A stretch of DNA of 64,000 bases from Takakia lepidozioides (lineage: Eukaryota > Streptophyta > Takakiopsida > Takakiales > Takakiaceae), in contig CM060733.1 in the NCBI GenBank assembly GCA_030704615.1, positions 54,312,001 to 54,376,000 on the forward strand, given 5' to 3'. Shown piece by piece: positions 1 to 10,780 of this stretch. The position numbers and the translations under genes were made by a program. Under the pieces are notes generated by a model, which was not told where the DNA came from, ran no database searches, and worked only from the letters and a program-made list of their open reading frames with translations. Numbering within the stretch: position 1 is the stretch's first letter; every line of letters starts with the position of its first letter.

Positions 1-1067
1 ACACCCAACCATGTCACGTGCTCCTAATTCCAGTTGGTTACAGATATTTGCTTCGGCTGGGACGGCATCTTGTTTGGATTATCTAATAGTGTTTTCAACT
101 GGGTTATTGTTTCCCTCCTGTGGGGCTGTGTTCAGTTACAGCGACTGGATTGATGAATGCGAGCGCATCAATAATGGAGCATAGTCTCCTTTTATTTTAT
201 CAAGACTTATGTATCTTTCTGATATTTACACCCTTCTGTTGTTACCAGAGCACCCAGTTGGATCAGAGGGACTGCCCTGGATAAATTGGTATTACATGTT
301 ATCTGAAATTCTGACATGAGGAAAGGTCCTCAATTTTGGTTGCAAGAACTGATGGAAGATGAGTCCGGTGGTCCTTGGATTCAGATACCAACCATGGGCT
401 GGATGGACCCGTAGGAAACAGACATACCCACAACCATCAAGCTCTGGCCTTTACTTCTCCTAGGCCTAGACTTTTGGCTTGTGTAGAGTGGCTTGTTTGT
501 GGCAAACTGGTCAAATAAGTTTGTTAATTACTTGAATGATGGGATCGAACCTAGTCTTGGGTACATCAATTACAGTGCCTCTTATATATGTGGATCAGCC
601 TTAAGGCATCATGCATGCAGACACGCCACTGGACCGAGAAAGCAGTAGCCAGTTAGATTCAAGTCTATAGCCATTAACTTCAGCATGCATCGTACTGTAT
701 TGTGTTTTCTCTTTCAAGTTTTATGTTGAACAACTACAGATGATGACTGGGTTGATTTTCTCTCATGAATGTCTGTTGTAGTTGTCAAGGCAAATGGGCA
801 AAGCAATACTGTTCAATGCCCACTGGAATATCTACTTTAAGTCCTCTTTTCAGTTTTGGAATATAATATGGTAATATTGGGTCAGAGGTTTAATAGCCAA
901 ACAAAGAACCAAATGAAGTGTACCTACCATGCAGTCAACCAATGACTTGGCAACCATGTCTTGAATTTGAAATCCCATTTGTTTGCGATTGGAATTTGTG
1001 GAAGGGTGCCTCTAGTCTCCAGAATTTGAGATGTTTTAAGATTTTAATTGGCACCATTTCTCATCGA
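1..1067. other. Intergenic, no gene seen
   Basis: AT-rich sequence with stops in all frames. I see no conserved protein motif, no clear repeat and no RNA gene before the tRNA that begins at 1068. Confidence 0.5.
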
Positions 1068-1141
1068 GTCTGGGTGGTGTAGTTGGTCATCACGCTAGTC
1101 TCACACACTAGAGGTCCCCGGTTCGAACCCGGGCTCAGACA
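1068..1141 (+). tRNA. tRNA-Val (anticodon CAC)
   Basis: A 74-nt cloverleaf. The 5' acceptor strand GTCTGGG pairs with CTCAGAC at the 3' end (one G-U pair), followed by discriminator A. The anticodon arm is CTAGT-CTCACAC-ACTAG, giving anticodon CAC for valine GUG codons. The T arm CCGGTTCGAACCCGG is perfect and contains the B box GGTTCGAACCC; the D arm contains the A box. CCA is not encoded. A TTTTT run at 1143-1147 is a pol III stop directly downstream. All stems are intact, so this looks like a functional nuclear gene rather than a SINE head. Confidence 0.95.
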
Positions 1142-1142
1142 C

Positions 1143-1147
1143 TTTTT
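1143..1147 (+). terminator. Pol III terminator of tRNA-Val
   Basis: A run of five T residues one base after the discriminator base, the usual RNA polymerase III stop. Confidence 0.8.
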
Positions 1148-1675
1148 GTCGTCTTTCCTCTGCATCCGAGCGGTCATTGTGAGTGGATAGATTATGCAAG
1201 GCGTACAATTCTCTTTTCATATTTTCTTGGATTTGACCTCCAAGGACAAAGCCTGGGGGCAGAAAATGAAGGAAATTTAAAGTAAGAATTTTAACTTCCG
1301 CTCCCCCTGCCCTTGCTGAAATTACAGTGTAATCCAGAATTAGAGCAACATAACTCAGAGGCAGTTGGGGCAGTCACTATATTGACAAAGGGGACTAGAT
1401 TTGAGCTTCATATGTATAGATTTTCTTTTCTTTTTTTCTCTTTTTTTTAAGGGAAGTATAGAATCGTTTTACATGAAATCCAGTTGTCCTATCCTCGATA
1501 GATAATGGTTAAGAGAGGGGCCGTATTATTACTAACCTCTCTCTAGCATGTGGAACGGTGGGACTTGCTAACCCTAATTCAGTCATGCGAATATTCCTTT
1601 TTATTTTTACGGTAGCTTCTATTTGCGTGGAGAGTTTGCTTCGGAAATTAGACCACTACTAAGATTTCACTGAAG

Positions 1676-1925
1676 TTGCCCTACATTCAGCCAACCCTGG
1701 ACAAGCACATTGGAATGCAGTAAAAAGAATTTTCTGATATGTTAAAGGCTCATAATGGTAATGCTCAAGGTACTACATATCTACCTCATCACTCTAGTCC
1801 TACTATTTTAAATTATTGTGATATTGTCCATTGGGCATAGGGACGAAAATCGACTACTGGTTATGTCTTTTTACTTGGTGGTGGCGCTATCTATTGTGCG
1901 GTTGTAGGTACTAATTTTTTGATTT
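1676..1925 (+). pseudogene. Ty1/copia RNase H remnant
   Basis: Broken reading frames spell the end of a copia polyprotein. One frame near 1708 gives HWNAVKRIF, a stop, then YVK, the usual lead into copia RNase H. About 100 bases on, another frame reads YCD..WA-stop-G, and then KSTTGYVFLLGGGAI, which matches the copia block RKSTTGYVFxLGGGAISW. Internal stops and frame changes show it is dead. No LTRs were found around it, so this is a fragment. Confidence 0.75.
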
Positions 1926-1994
1926 TTTTAATTAACTGCAACTGCCAAATATTGGTGGTTGTAGGTGTGTTTTATAATGTATAAATAGAGACGT

Positions 1995-2625
1995 AGCATG
2001 TGCCGTTGGCCCAAGTGTCCAGTGTCATCTAAGCCCCAAATGTAAGATCTTCTATGTATCCCAGTGCGTCTCCCTATGTCCAGGCCCAAGTACAACTTCT
2101 AGGGTAGCCTGTACCTTTGGCCCATGAATGAAGAGTTGAAGTCTAAGACCAAGTGCAATTTCCTATGTATCCCACTGTGTCTCCTATGTGGAGGCCCAAG
2201 TGCGACCTCTAGTGTAGCCTATGCCGTTGGCCCACGTGTGAAGAATTGAAATCTGAGACCAAGTGCAATTTCATACGTATCCAAGTGCGTTTCTTATGTC
2301 GAGGCCCATCTAAGCCTAAGTGCAATCTTCTATTCATGTCTCCAAGTGCATCTCCCATGTAGTGGCCCAAGTGTCCAAAGCCCAAGTGCACTCTCCTATG
2401 TATCCAAGTGCGTCTCCCCATATAGAGGTGCAAGTGCGACCTCCAATGTCATTCCAACATTTAATTTTGTAATTTAGTTGAATTTTCAGCGACCAAAATT
2501 GTGCCTATGTCGTTGGCCCAAGTGTCCAGTGTCATCTAAGTGCAATCCCCTATGTATCCAAGTGGTCTCCTATGTCGAGGTCCATGTGTGAAGAATTAAA
2601 ATCGACTACTAAATGAAGTTGGATA
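1995..2625. repeat. Degenerate tandem repeat, units of about 100-120 bp
   Basis: The phrases 'aagtgcaat..cctatgtatcc', 'aagtgcgtctcctatgt', 'gaggcccaagtgcgacctc' and 'tatgccgttggcccaagtgt' recur in the same order about five times with indels. The open frame on the minus strand here comes from this repeat and is not a gene. Confidence 0.7.
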
Positions 2626-3706
2626 CTTGTTTAGTTACAAAGAATGTGGCACATGAATGAACTAATGTTTAAAGAATATTGTAAACATGAACAAAATGAG
2701 CAACAATGTAATGAGACGCAAAGATTGGAATTTTGTGAAAGAGTTAGAAGTTTATATTAATACTGAGAAAACCAATTTTTTTTCTTGAATTTATTGACAG
2801 CTAGGGCTACTAACTAGCATCTAGCATATACTCGTATTACCCCGATTTGTGTTTACTAATACTCTGGGCAATATCCTACTAGCCTCGTAGGTGGCTGAAA
2901 ATTTGGTACCTGATACCAGTATCGGATCCATTTTGCGAGGAAAAACCTAGGTATGACTATCGACGACGCACACTGCACAATATGGATGCAACTCGTTCAA
3001 TAAGTGGAAATCAGGTTTTAGTTGTTTGGTGGGGTGGTTGTTATTGAGTCTCCATATGCTTGTTACTATTGTTCGATGATTTTTTTTATCAAGTGCGCAA
3101 GTAATATTGATAAATAGTGAGTTTTAATTATATCAAAGCGTATTGATAATGCCTTGGTATTGGTTTCTCAAAACTCCTGCTATTCATGCCAATAAAATAC
3201 CACACGTATAATACATTATTGGATACCACCATGGTATTCAAATATCAGATTTTTCCCAAAATCAGTGTTTCCGTGGTATTGCAATAGGATCGGACTAAGG
3301 ACTCTATACCAGCACCAGTCTGGTATATTAAGTGCTAACACTGGTTGAAACCCCAAAACCCCCAAAGCCCAAACATTTTTTGGTGAAACTCCAAAAAGAG
3401 AATGCAATGGAGAACACTAGGACTAATATAAGAACTGATGCACAAGCGAGACAGCATGCTAGTTTTCAACATGTCAAATATTTCCCACCCCCTTCTCAAG
3501 ACTCAAGAGTTACACGGATTAGGGTGACACCATTAGAATGTTATTGGTTGTTGTACAACGATGAGTAGTTTGTTGGTAAGGTGGTTCAAGCTCAAACCAC
3601 ATGTTGGATGTCATAAAGGTGTCCCCCTTCCCACCAGAAGGCAGTAGCCCTTTGGAGTTAAGAGGCACCTTAATTTTACGCTTGAAACATTTTTTTATTT
3701 TCTGAT
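2626..3706. other. Intergenic; scattered short repeats
   Basis: No gene seen. Short motifs of the type ggtatcagtatc / ggtatactggt occur near 2905 and 3225-3335 and recur elsewhere in the window (about 24475 and 45620). Confidence 0.4.
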
Positions 3707-3875
3707 AAGGTGATGGTGACGATGAGGTGCAGGGTTAGATTCTGGATGAGTGTCTGTAACACCCCATTCAGTGTGTTGTGTGTCACCCCATTGTCTCGTG
3801 TAACTTCCTCCTAGTACATTTCATACTTAATAAAATCATGACACCAAGTGAGAGTTACACTGATTGGAGCAATAT
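3707..3875 (+). repeat. SINE-like dispersed repeat, copy 1
   Basis: Shares blocks in order with 36760-36885: 'aaggtgatggtgac..atgaggtgca', a B-box-like stretch (gggttagattctgg here, cattcgaattttg there), then 'tgacaccaagtgagagttacac..attggag'. The arrangement suggests an old tRNA-derived SINE family. No clean A box or tail was identified, so the class is tentative. Confidence 0.4.
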
Positions 3876-4753
3876 TTCTTTCCGTGTTCTTCCTGTGTCA
3901 ACCCATTGCATGTCAGCCCGCTTATAGTGAGTCTAAGGTAAAAAAAGAGTTGGGGTGGATTTGACAGCCTGCCCCCACCTTGGAGAAGCGGGCGCTGCCT
4001 GAATCCGGCGAAAATGCCATTAGATCAAACCCCTCCATTAGTTTTGTACATTATTCCCATGTGTTCCCCTCAGAAAAGCCCATAACTTTCAGAAAAATGA
4101 CATCCCATGAGAAGTGGCCATACAAAACCTAAGATTCATGGGCAAGCTACCACCTCAAAAACTTTCAAACAAATCCACCGAGTAAGTTGGGAGATTGTAT
4201 TGATTTGCTAAGTTTGGTTTTCTCTTTAAATACAATGTTTTTTTTTGGCAGCGTCACATTCTTTACTAGATTCAACCCATCTGAAGCATTGGTAGTTTTC
4301 CCTTCTAGTGGCCTAATGTCAAGGACGGTAGCCTTAAATGTCACTTGGAGCTTTGCTGTAATAATGAATCTAGCAATTTACAATCATTCACCCGAAGTTC
4401 ATAGGAATAGAGGGTCAGAGCTCTTTGGCACCGAAGTCTGTTTGTGCTTGTCTTCCCTACTTTTAAAAAGAGTTGTTATGTACTACATTAACAATTAACA
4501 ATTTACAGTGCATCAAAAATCATGGGATATGCTCATCTTCGTGCCTGCAAAGAGTCGCTTTATAAAGGTTGGCAGCCTTCTGAGAACTTTAGCCTCATCA
4601 TGCCCAACTCGGTAGGTCTCATAGATCAATCACTTTTGGGAGAGAGATGTTGACAAAGATGACGACTGTAGTAGCCATGACACATTTGCTGCACAAGTAC
4701 TTCAGCTCCATCTCTTCAAAAGTACAGGCACAGGGCCCCCTAGCCTCAAAAAG
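3876..4753. other. Left flank of the retrotransposon
   Basis: No gene in this stretch on the plus strand. Read on the minus strand, the last 60 bases before the element give a short frame containing GPVPVLLKRWS then a stop. That resembles a P450 C-terminus and may be the displaced end of the P450 exon found on the other side of the element (14306-14563); this is tentative. Confidence 0.35.
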
Positions 4754-5106
4754 CTGTCAAGTTAAATAAATACAGTGTGAAACTAACTAGAATAAATCTA
4801 GTTATTTGTACTTAACACTTGGATTTAGTTCAAGTGTTAAGTCCAGTGTCAAGTTTAGTTTGACACCTGAACCATCTTATCTTCACGAGCTGGTCAGTCG
4901 TACGGCTCATCTCTCTCGAGTTGAGCCTGCACGACCGAGCTCCTTCACTGCTGAGAATCTGAGTGTGCTTATGAAGGGAGAATAAGATGTTGTGGGGTGG
5001 AGTCCCCATAGCTTGGGGTGCCCCTGGCTCGACTCGTAGTTTTAATGAGTGATTGTGTTGTATTTGAGTGTTTTTGTGTCAACAGTGTGAATCTAGTTTT
5101 CAATCA
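4754..5106 (+). repeat. 5' LTR, lacking the first 87 bp of U3
   Basis: Matches 13868-14219 over about 352 bp and ends in the same TTTTCAATCA. The U3 start seen at 13782-13867 (TGTGGCAGAC...) is missing: the copy begins at ctgtcaag. The 16-nt block at 4905-4920 (GCTCATCTCTCTCGAG) is the complement of the primer site, so it should be at or near the RNA 5' end (start of R). R-U5 would then be about 4905-5106. Several short hairpins (for example CTTAACACTT/AAGTGTTAAG) lie upstream in U3. Confidence 0.85.
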
Positions 5107-5122
5107 CTCGAGAGAGATGAGC
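5107..5122 (+). promoter_or_regulatory. Self-complementary primer-binding site
   Basis: CTCGAGAGAGATGAGC begins on the base after the LTR. It is the perfect 16-nt reverse complement of 4905-4920 in the LTR (and 14019-14034 in the 3' LTR). It does not match the 3' end of initiator tRNA-Met (TGGTATCAGAGC type). Known Ty3 elements of the Tf1/sushi group prime reverse transcription by folding the RNA 5' end onto such a site, so this is inferred to be a self-priming site. Confidence 0.8.
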
Positions 5123-6011
5123 TATCTAGTTTTCTAGTGCTAAGCTAGATATGATTGTTTTTTTTAAGCACTATTATAATATAACTTGGTAACCTATGAG
5201 TCTGCCCAGCAGAAGGAGCAACGCCGTCACGTTTGAAGGAGTAGCCAAGGCTCGCTGGAAGCTTGATGTGTAGGGGATCAATACTGATGCAGCAAGCAAT
5301 GGAATGGGATTAATGCGGCTGCTGCTATGGGCAATGGACTGAGCGGGACTGTGAACAAGCCATGGCTTGATAACGGACAAGCGCCGTAGGTAGCAGCAAG
5401 CGGCAGATACCAAGATAGCTGCTGACGAGGATGTACAGGCTAGAATGGGCAGGGAGCTCCACCGGCTGGTCCTAATGCAGGCCAGCAGCTCTAGTGTGAC
5501 TGGTGTGCGTGCCTGCCAGAGCAAGCAGCATCAAAGCAGCAAGCAAACAGGGTTTTGATTTAGTCGCTACTAACCTTCATTGCTCACCTCCTGCTCTCTC
5601 AGATTGTACTGCCTTATGGTCTCTCATCACTCGATGATGTTGGCCATCATTCAGATTTGAGTACTTCGTGTGTTTATCACTTGTTGTGCGATGGAGATGG
5701 AGAGAGGCGAGAGCGGGAAATGTGCAGGAAGCGGAGGTGCTTCTTTGAAGGGGCATAAAGTGAATTCTGATTGACGATGGCGGAGTCTTTCCGGTGGTTT
5801 TGAAGCGGCTATTTGTGTGGAGGAAGTAGGGTGAGGCGGTATTCGTTGCATGTATGTTGCTTCTTTCGATTTTTTTGGTTGTACGTGGCTTCAGCGGGTT
5901 TGGTTCCTCCGACTCTGAGGCTTGGAGGCCGACTTGGTTGTTGCCAGCTTAGGGAACGATGTGAAGGTTCGATGGTTGATTATCCCTGGGTAGAGACTGA
6001 CGAAGTAAGAT
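5123..6011 (+). other. Retrotransposon 5' leader
   Basis: About 0.9 kb between primer site and first recognisable coding motif. Frames are short and broken; nothing here matches a known domain. Confidence 0.5.
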
Positions 6012-6182
6012 ATGCAAGCTAAGAAGTTGAAGGTGGGAGCTAAAATCTCTGTCTACTGGCCGGAAGACAACCTTTGGTACTGTGACGAAGTTGTTTCTGT
6101 CAACGAGACATCTGAGACCTATGAAGTACTTTATGAGGATGGAGAGAGGGGGGAACTAAATCATAACTGCTACTGCCTGTAG
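6012..6182 (+). pseudogene. Tudor-like domain at the start of Gag
   Basis: A 56-codon frame opens with ATG at 6012 (an in-frame TAA lies at 6006) and ends at TAG 6180. It reads VGAKISVYWPEDNLWYC, then VLYEDGERGELN. This is the pattern of Tudor/PWWP-type barrels: V-G-x-V-x-V-x-W-x-x-D-x-x-W-Y-x-G/C, then V-x-Y-x-D-G-E-x-E-x-L. Such domains usually bind methylated Lys or Arg, often on histones. It lies upstream of the Gag capsid region in another frame, so the fusion is inferred. It is short, and it could also be an N-terminal Gag fold unrelated to Tudor. Confidence 0.5.
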
Positions 6183-6359
6183 CCGTACTCCCCTCAAAAC
6201 CCTTGGGTAACTCCGTGATGACACTCACAACCTGCAGAGTAGGTTCACAAGACGAGGTGTTACGTTCACAAGACGAGGTGTTCGGTTCAGACCATCTTCA
6301 CCTCCACCCTCAACTAGTGCAGAGTCTGACACAGACTCAGAGGCTTCATCAACAGGTGT

Positions 6360-7640
6360 GCAGTTTCCTTCGCCATTGTTGTGGGACAACATGGAGGAGA
6401 TTGTATGGAGCAGTACAAGGGGCCTCGTAGGTACTCTGGAGCTGTGGGCACAATCGAGCTGGAGGACTTTATCCAGGAGTTCGACAGCTGGTGTGATTTG
6501 CAGCAGATGCGCAATCCACAGCTGTTCACCCCATTCATGGCGTGGAAGGGACTGTTCCAGCATTTGGAAGGTCCGAACCTATGGACGATTACCACGAGTT
6601 CAGGCGAGGACATGAAGCAGAGATTGAGGCTGTGGAGGATGTTGTATGGTCACCGGACTACGTCTCCATTACTTGAGGCACGACGCGACAAGTAGCTCCA
6701 TCAGCACCAATATCTCCCACTGCCAGTACTAGTAGTGGAACAAGTAGTGCCGGTACTTCTGCAGGTGGTATCAGTTCAAAAGGTGCTACTACTCCTCCTG
6801 CCACGACTACACACATGTGCCTAGATTCAACCCGGTGGTGGAGTTCTTCCAGGAGTTGCGGACGAACTACCAAGGCGTACGGACAGAGAAGCTGCGAAGT
6901 TTGCAAGACTTCCAGCGCAATCCAGTGACGGAGCTTGCGAGAGGTCTACACTCGTATGAGGCGCTTGATAAGTGTGACCCTAGGGGTTACTGAAGCTCAG
7001 GCAGTCCAGTTCTGGTATGGAATTTTGGACAAGAAGCTCAGGAGAAGGGTGTGGGATGCAACACTGTTACAAGCGGCCCCACCCACATTAGCAGATGGGT
7101 TTGCTGGCTGAGCAGATTGAGCTCAACATGTGGAGGAGGCGAGTTGTTACCATTGGATTTGGCAAAGGACATGCTTGCACGAGGCGCAGCTGCCAGCAAA
7201 CAGGCACAAGGGACTGCCCAATAGCATGGTCAGGGGGCAAGGTTTCCCAACCCAAATTCCATGGAGATTACAGGGGACCTCAGGTGCAGAGGCCAGTAGC
7301 ATCTTTTGCAAGCCAACACCAACCAGGGGTGATATGTTGGACATGTGGAGGACCCCATGTCAAGAAAGATTGCCCAGAGAGTGGCAAAAGACCGGCACAA
7401 GCACAGCCTGCACAGTTGCAGTGTGGGCATTGTGGCAAGTATGGGCATGGAGATGCCCAGTGTTTATGACTTGCACCCTGAGTTGCGGCCAAGGCCAGTT
7501 CCAAGGGAACAATGGTGGCGAGGGGCAGAGCTGGAGCACCTCAGAGAGGACGAGGTGGTCACGCACGAGGTGTAGGACGAGGGCAAGCACAGTATGGCCA
7601 AGGACGTGGAGGTCAGGGAGTTGACCAAGGCATGGCCAAC
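6360..7640 (+). pseudogene. Gag: capsid-like region and two zinc knuckles
   Basis: Several frames, joined by at least three frameshifts, give a retrotransposon Gag. The capsid-like part starts near 6430 (YSGAVGTIELEDFIQEFDSW) and continues through LFTPFMAWKGLFQHLEGP. Near 6580 the frame changes to one reading MDDYHEFRRGHEAEIEAVED. A further stretch near 6980-7060 gives TEAQAVQFWYGILDKKLRRR. Two zinc knuckles lie at about 7334-7467: CWTCGGPHVKKDC (CX2CX3HX4C) and CGHCGKYGHGDAQC (CX2CX4HX4C). A Gly/Arg/Gln-rich tail follows (7512-7640). Gag would package the RNA in virus-like particles. Stops and frame changes mean this copy cannot make it as written. Confidence 0.8.
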
Positions 7641-8330
7641 CGGCTTCAACAACTAGAGCAAAGGCTTGCTGCCATGGCCACAGCTCAGGTGGTACCAGCT
7701 CCAAGACCTGAGGGTCCACCTCATGTTCCTCCTCACAGCGTCATCCTGACGGAGGAAACATGGGAGGCATGGGATTTATATGTGGGGCAGGGGCAGCACT
7801 ACCCTAGTGCAGGTGGAGTCTACTGTAGCCGCACTCGAGGAGCAGCACGAGTTCCTGAGCCACGAGGTGCAGAGGTGGAGTTAGATCCACAGCGTGGGAA
7901 GGCAAGCTGTCAGGCTAGGTTGCCTCAATCATTCATCTTGGGGGAGACAGTGTCGACGACATCCATGGCATCTAGTTCTCGTGCGATAGATACAAAGGCC
8001 GTTATTGTGCCATTGGGGAGAGCTACACGTGCAGCACTGACACCTGCTGCTAAGGCTAAGTGCAGCCACGCCAGTGTGTTGTGGGGGCAGCCACCTCTGT
8101 GTGTCAAGCCCTGATGTTCTCGGCAACATGATGAGCGACGCCGGGGGGGGGTAAGACCAGTTGCAGTGTTAGACTTAGTAGCAACACTGTCTGCGAGAGT
8201 GGGGAGGTCACTTATCTTCTGCGGAGTTAGGGGAGGGTTTAGTGGCAGAGGGATCCTTGGATTTGAGGGTCGAGACTGCCACGGCTGCGCCATGACAAGC
8301 TGCAGCTGCCAGGTTGACGGAGCTGCCAGC
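7641..8330 (+). pseudogene. Gag-protease linker, degenerate
   Basis: One frame (7512-8114) stays open past the Gag tail and reads MANRLQQLEQRLAAMATAQV, a possible short coiled coil. It then enters low-complexity sequence and stops. A run of nine G at 8141-8149 lies downstream. No known domain was recognised. Confidence 0.4.
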
Positions 8331-8361
8331 TAGGCCAGCCTTTGAGCGCGCCATAGTGACA

Positions 8362-9030
8362 CCTGGAGTTGTTTTATTAGACAACCAGGATGATATTTTC
8401 TCTTTGAGTGGACCGGCAGACAAGAGGTACTAGCCACTGCGGGTCTTGTTGGACTCGAGAGCTCAGCCATTGATGTTGGGCAGAGCTGCTATTGCAGGTT
8501 TGGGTCTCATGGAGGCGGACATGGAGCCTTGTCCTTTCCAGATACAGACATCTCTGGGAGGATCAAAGCAGGCTCGAGGCATGGCACGGCGTGAGTTAGC
8601 CATTAGACTACAGCCAGATCATCCTATAGATGGCTCAGTGATGAGCCAAGGCCAATGTGACAGATGCGGTCTCTTACGATGTCCTCGTTGGTGGGGGGCA
8701 GTGTTGTATCCCATGGGCTTCACCTGGATTTTGGGAGGAGGTCAGCATCTTACAGGCCTGGATGGCAGTCAGGGGATGGTCGTTGTGTACAGCTCCCTGT
8801 GACGTTCATTGGGGATGTTGCTGCTGCCCAACGGGGCAAGATGCCAATACTAACAGCCTTCACAGCTGTAAATAGTTGGCCTGAAGAGTTGCTGGAGGGT
8901 AATGCCCATGCAGAGGATGTGCCACCTCCAGCAGAGCAGGATGACATGCATAGTAAGGTGGAGTTGCCTGCCATGGTTGCTCACACTCCATTGTGGGTAC
9001 GAGAGCAAGGATTTGCAGCAGGCTGCTGAT
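8362..9030 (+). pseudogene. Retroviral-type aspartic protease remnant
   Basis: The frame around 8446 reads VLLDSRAQPLMLGRAAIAGL. This fits the aspartic protease active site (LLDSGA/LLDTGA) with the catalytic-loop Gly changed to Arg. The following MEPCPFQIQTSLGG and ELAIRLQPDHP, then a frame shift into AVSYDVLVGG, match the flap-to-C-terminal layout of clan AA proteases in Ty3 elements. The frame at 8664-9029 continues through LPVTFIGDVAAAQRGKMPIL into the spacer before the methyltransferase. DSG to DSR and the frameshift near 8660 make it inactive. Confidence 0.65.
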
Positions 9031-9136
9031 AGACGGGTGCAACAGCCTGGGTAGAGGCCTTTGTACCGTCAGGAGAGGAGGAGAGTGCGGTGATTGCACC
9101 AGGACCATCTCAGTTGTCGCCATGGGACACCACACC

Positions 9137-10130
9137 TCTTGTGAGGCAGTGCTCGGATGAAGGCATATGCCTTCTGGACTTGTTTGGCGGGGATCAACAC
9201 TGGATTGGCTGCCAGTGCTGCAGCAGGTGTACGAGTTCGACGTTACCTATATGTGGAGAGGGATGAGACTGCACGACGCGTCTCACTGCGCCATGTTGCT
9301 CAGTTGGTGCAGCAGTACCCTGATTTGTTGCCAGTATCTGCAGTTTGTGGATACCAACAAGCCTTGCTGGGGACGCATGATTTGGAGCGGGTTGGCCCTA
9401 TTCACTTAGTAGTGGCAGGTTGGCCTTGCCAAGGGCTTTCATCAGCTGGGTATGACAATGGGGTTACAAGACTCAAGGTCACGCCTGTTTTTGTTTAGGA
9501 GATGTTGAGGGTCCTGCGCTATGTACAGCTTCAGCAGACAGACTCTCCGGCATATATCTTGGAGAATGTGCCATTGATGGGTGATTCTCGGGCCAAGGTG
9601 ATGGCCAGTGTGAATCAAGTGCAGTCTTGGCTTGGGTTAGCAGTGTTGCTGGACGCAACTGCAGTGGGGTCACGGGCTCATCGCCCACGACTATGGTGGA
9701 CCAACTGATGCCACCTGCACTGCTCAAGCGTGCATTGATGGGGTGCAGCGGCCACAAACCTGACGGTGGATAGCATTTTGGACATAGGGAGGCAGGCTCA
9801 GCGGTGTGAGACACGATGACCGATCACCTTTGGCAGTGGTCAATAAGGTGGGTCACCCACGAACAACATTGCCTACACTGCTCAGTTTTCCAGGATCTCA
9901 TGCCTTTACGGGATGGTGGACCTGACCTCTTGTGGGATAACCAGTTGAGCAGTAGTAAGTGGAGCCCAATGCTGACGAGGCGCGGGAGGGGCGGGGCAAT
10001 GGGTTTTAACACTGGTACCCACGACACGGTGCCATCTCTTTCTGAGGCATCACGTTGTTAGGTGTGGGGGCAAGCCATGGATTCTCAATTGCTTGACCTG
10101 GATTATCAGCTTAGCTATGGCTGAGAACTG
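9137..10130 (+). pseudogene. Cytosine-5 DNA methyltransferase domain inside the retrotransposon
   Basis: Motif I, LDLFGG|INTGLAA, is at about 9162-9210 and is split by one extra G in a GGGG run (9189-9192). Motif IV is VVAGWPCQGLSSAG, with the catalytic Cys codon at 9427-9429 inside the PCQ triplet. ILENVP (motif VI) is near 9556-9575, and GSRAHRPRLWWTN (motif VIII-like) at about 9667-9705. From 9157 to 9708 the frame is continuous except for a TAG at 9496. Past a target-recognition-like stretch, AMGFNTGT at about 10000-10020 and, in another frame, GQAMD near 10070 match motifs IX-X. The enzyme would transfer methyl groups from SAM to DNA cytosines. It lies between protease and RT, so it would be released from Gag-Pol or act within it. 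Confidence 0.85.
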
Positions 10131-10780
10131 CAGAGTACGGAGTACACTTCCCTTGAGGGTCTCCCTGCCTACGAGATGGTAGAGGGCAACGAGTGGGGGC
10201 GAACAAGTGAGGACCACGAGGTGCAGGCCACATCCATGCACACGTGGGAGGTGCTCGAGGTTCAGAAGGAGGAGTTGGCAGCCAAGGCGACGGGTGATGA
10301 GGGATGAGGTTGGGGATTTTTCTCGGGTTGAGGAGGTCATCAAGGATGGGATGATGGGGCGGATGAGACATTGTCACTGAAAGGAGGCAGAGGCAGTGGT
10401 CACTGCTCAAGAGGTTGCCGCATCACAACAACGAGGGACGCGTCTTCTACATCTAAGCCTGTTGGACTCAAGATTGCAGTCACGGAGGACAATGGCGAGC
10501 CTGATGGTGGACCCATAGTCACCGGAGGAGAGAGACGACATATCGGTGGTTCTTGAGGCTTACAGGAACTGCTTTGCTTCAGTTTGTGAAGGATCTTAGG
10601 AGCACTGGAGGGTCAAAGAGATTCGCATTGAATTGACTACTGACCTGCCATCTTTCGGAGACCCTATAGATACAGTGACATGGAGAAGGTTCTTTGATAG
10701 ATGAGGAACTCAGGACCTTTTGGGAGGCGTGGTTTGGTCGAACTATCTGGGGGAGAGTATGACTTCAGCCACGGGTGATG
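10131..10780 (+). pseudogene. Spacer between methyltransferase and RT
   Basis: Broken frames without a recognised domain. The last 200 bases contain the lead-in to RT: a stop-ridden frame near 10640 reads TDLPSFGDPIDTVTWRR. Confidence 0.4.

Noticed and set aside
2209-2433. 74-codon minus-strand ORF
   Set aside because: Falls wholly within the degenerate tandem repeat at 1995-2625.
7130-7624. 164-codon ORF on the plus strand in Gag
   Set aside because: It overlaps the zinc-knuckle frame (7095-7469); the start may hold a little Gag sequence after a frameshift, but most is a shadow frame.
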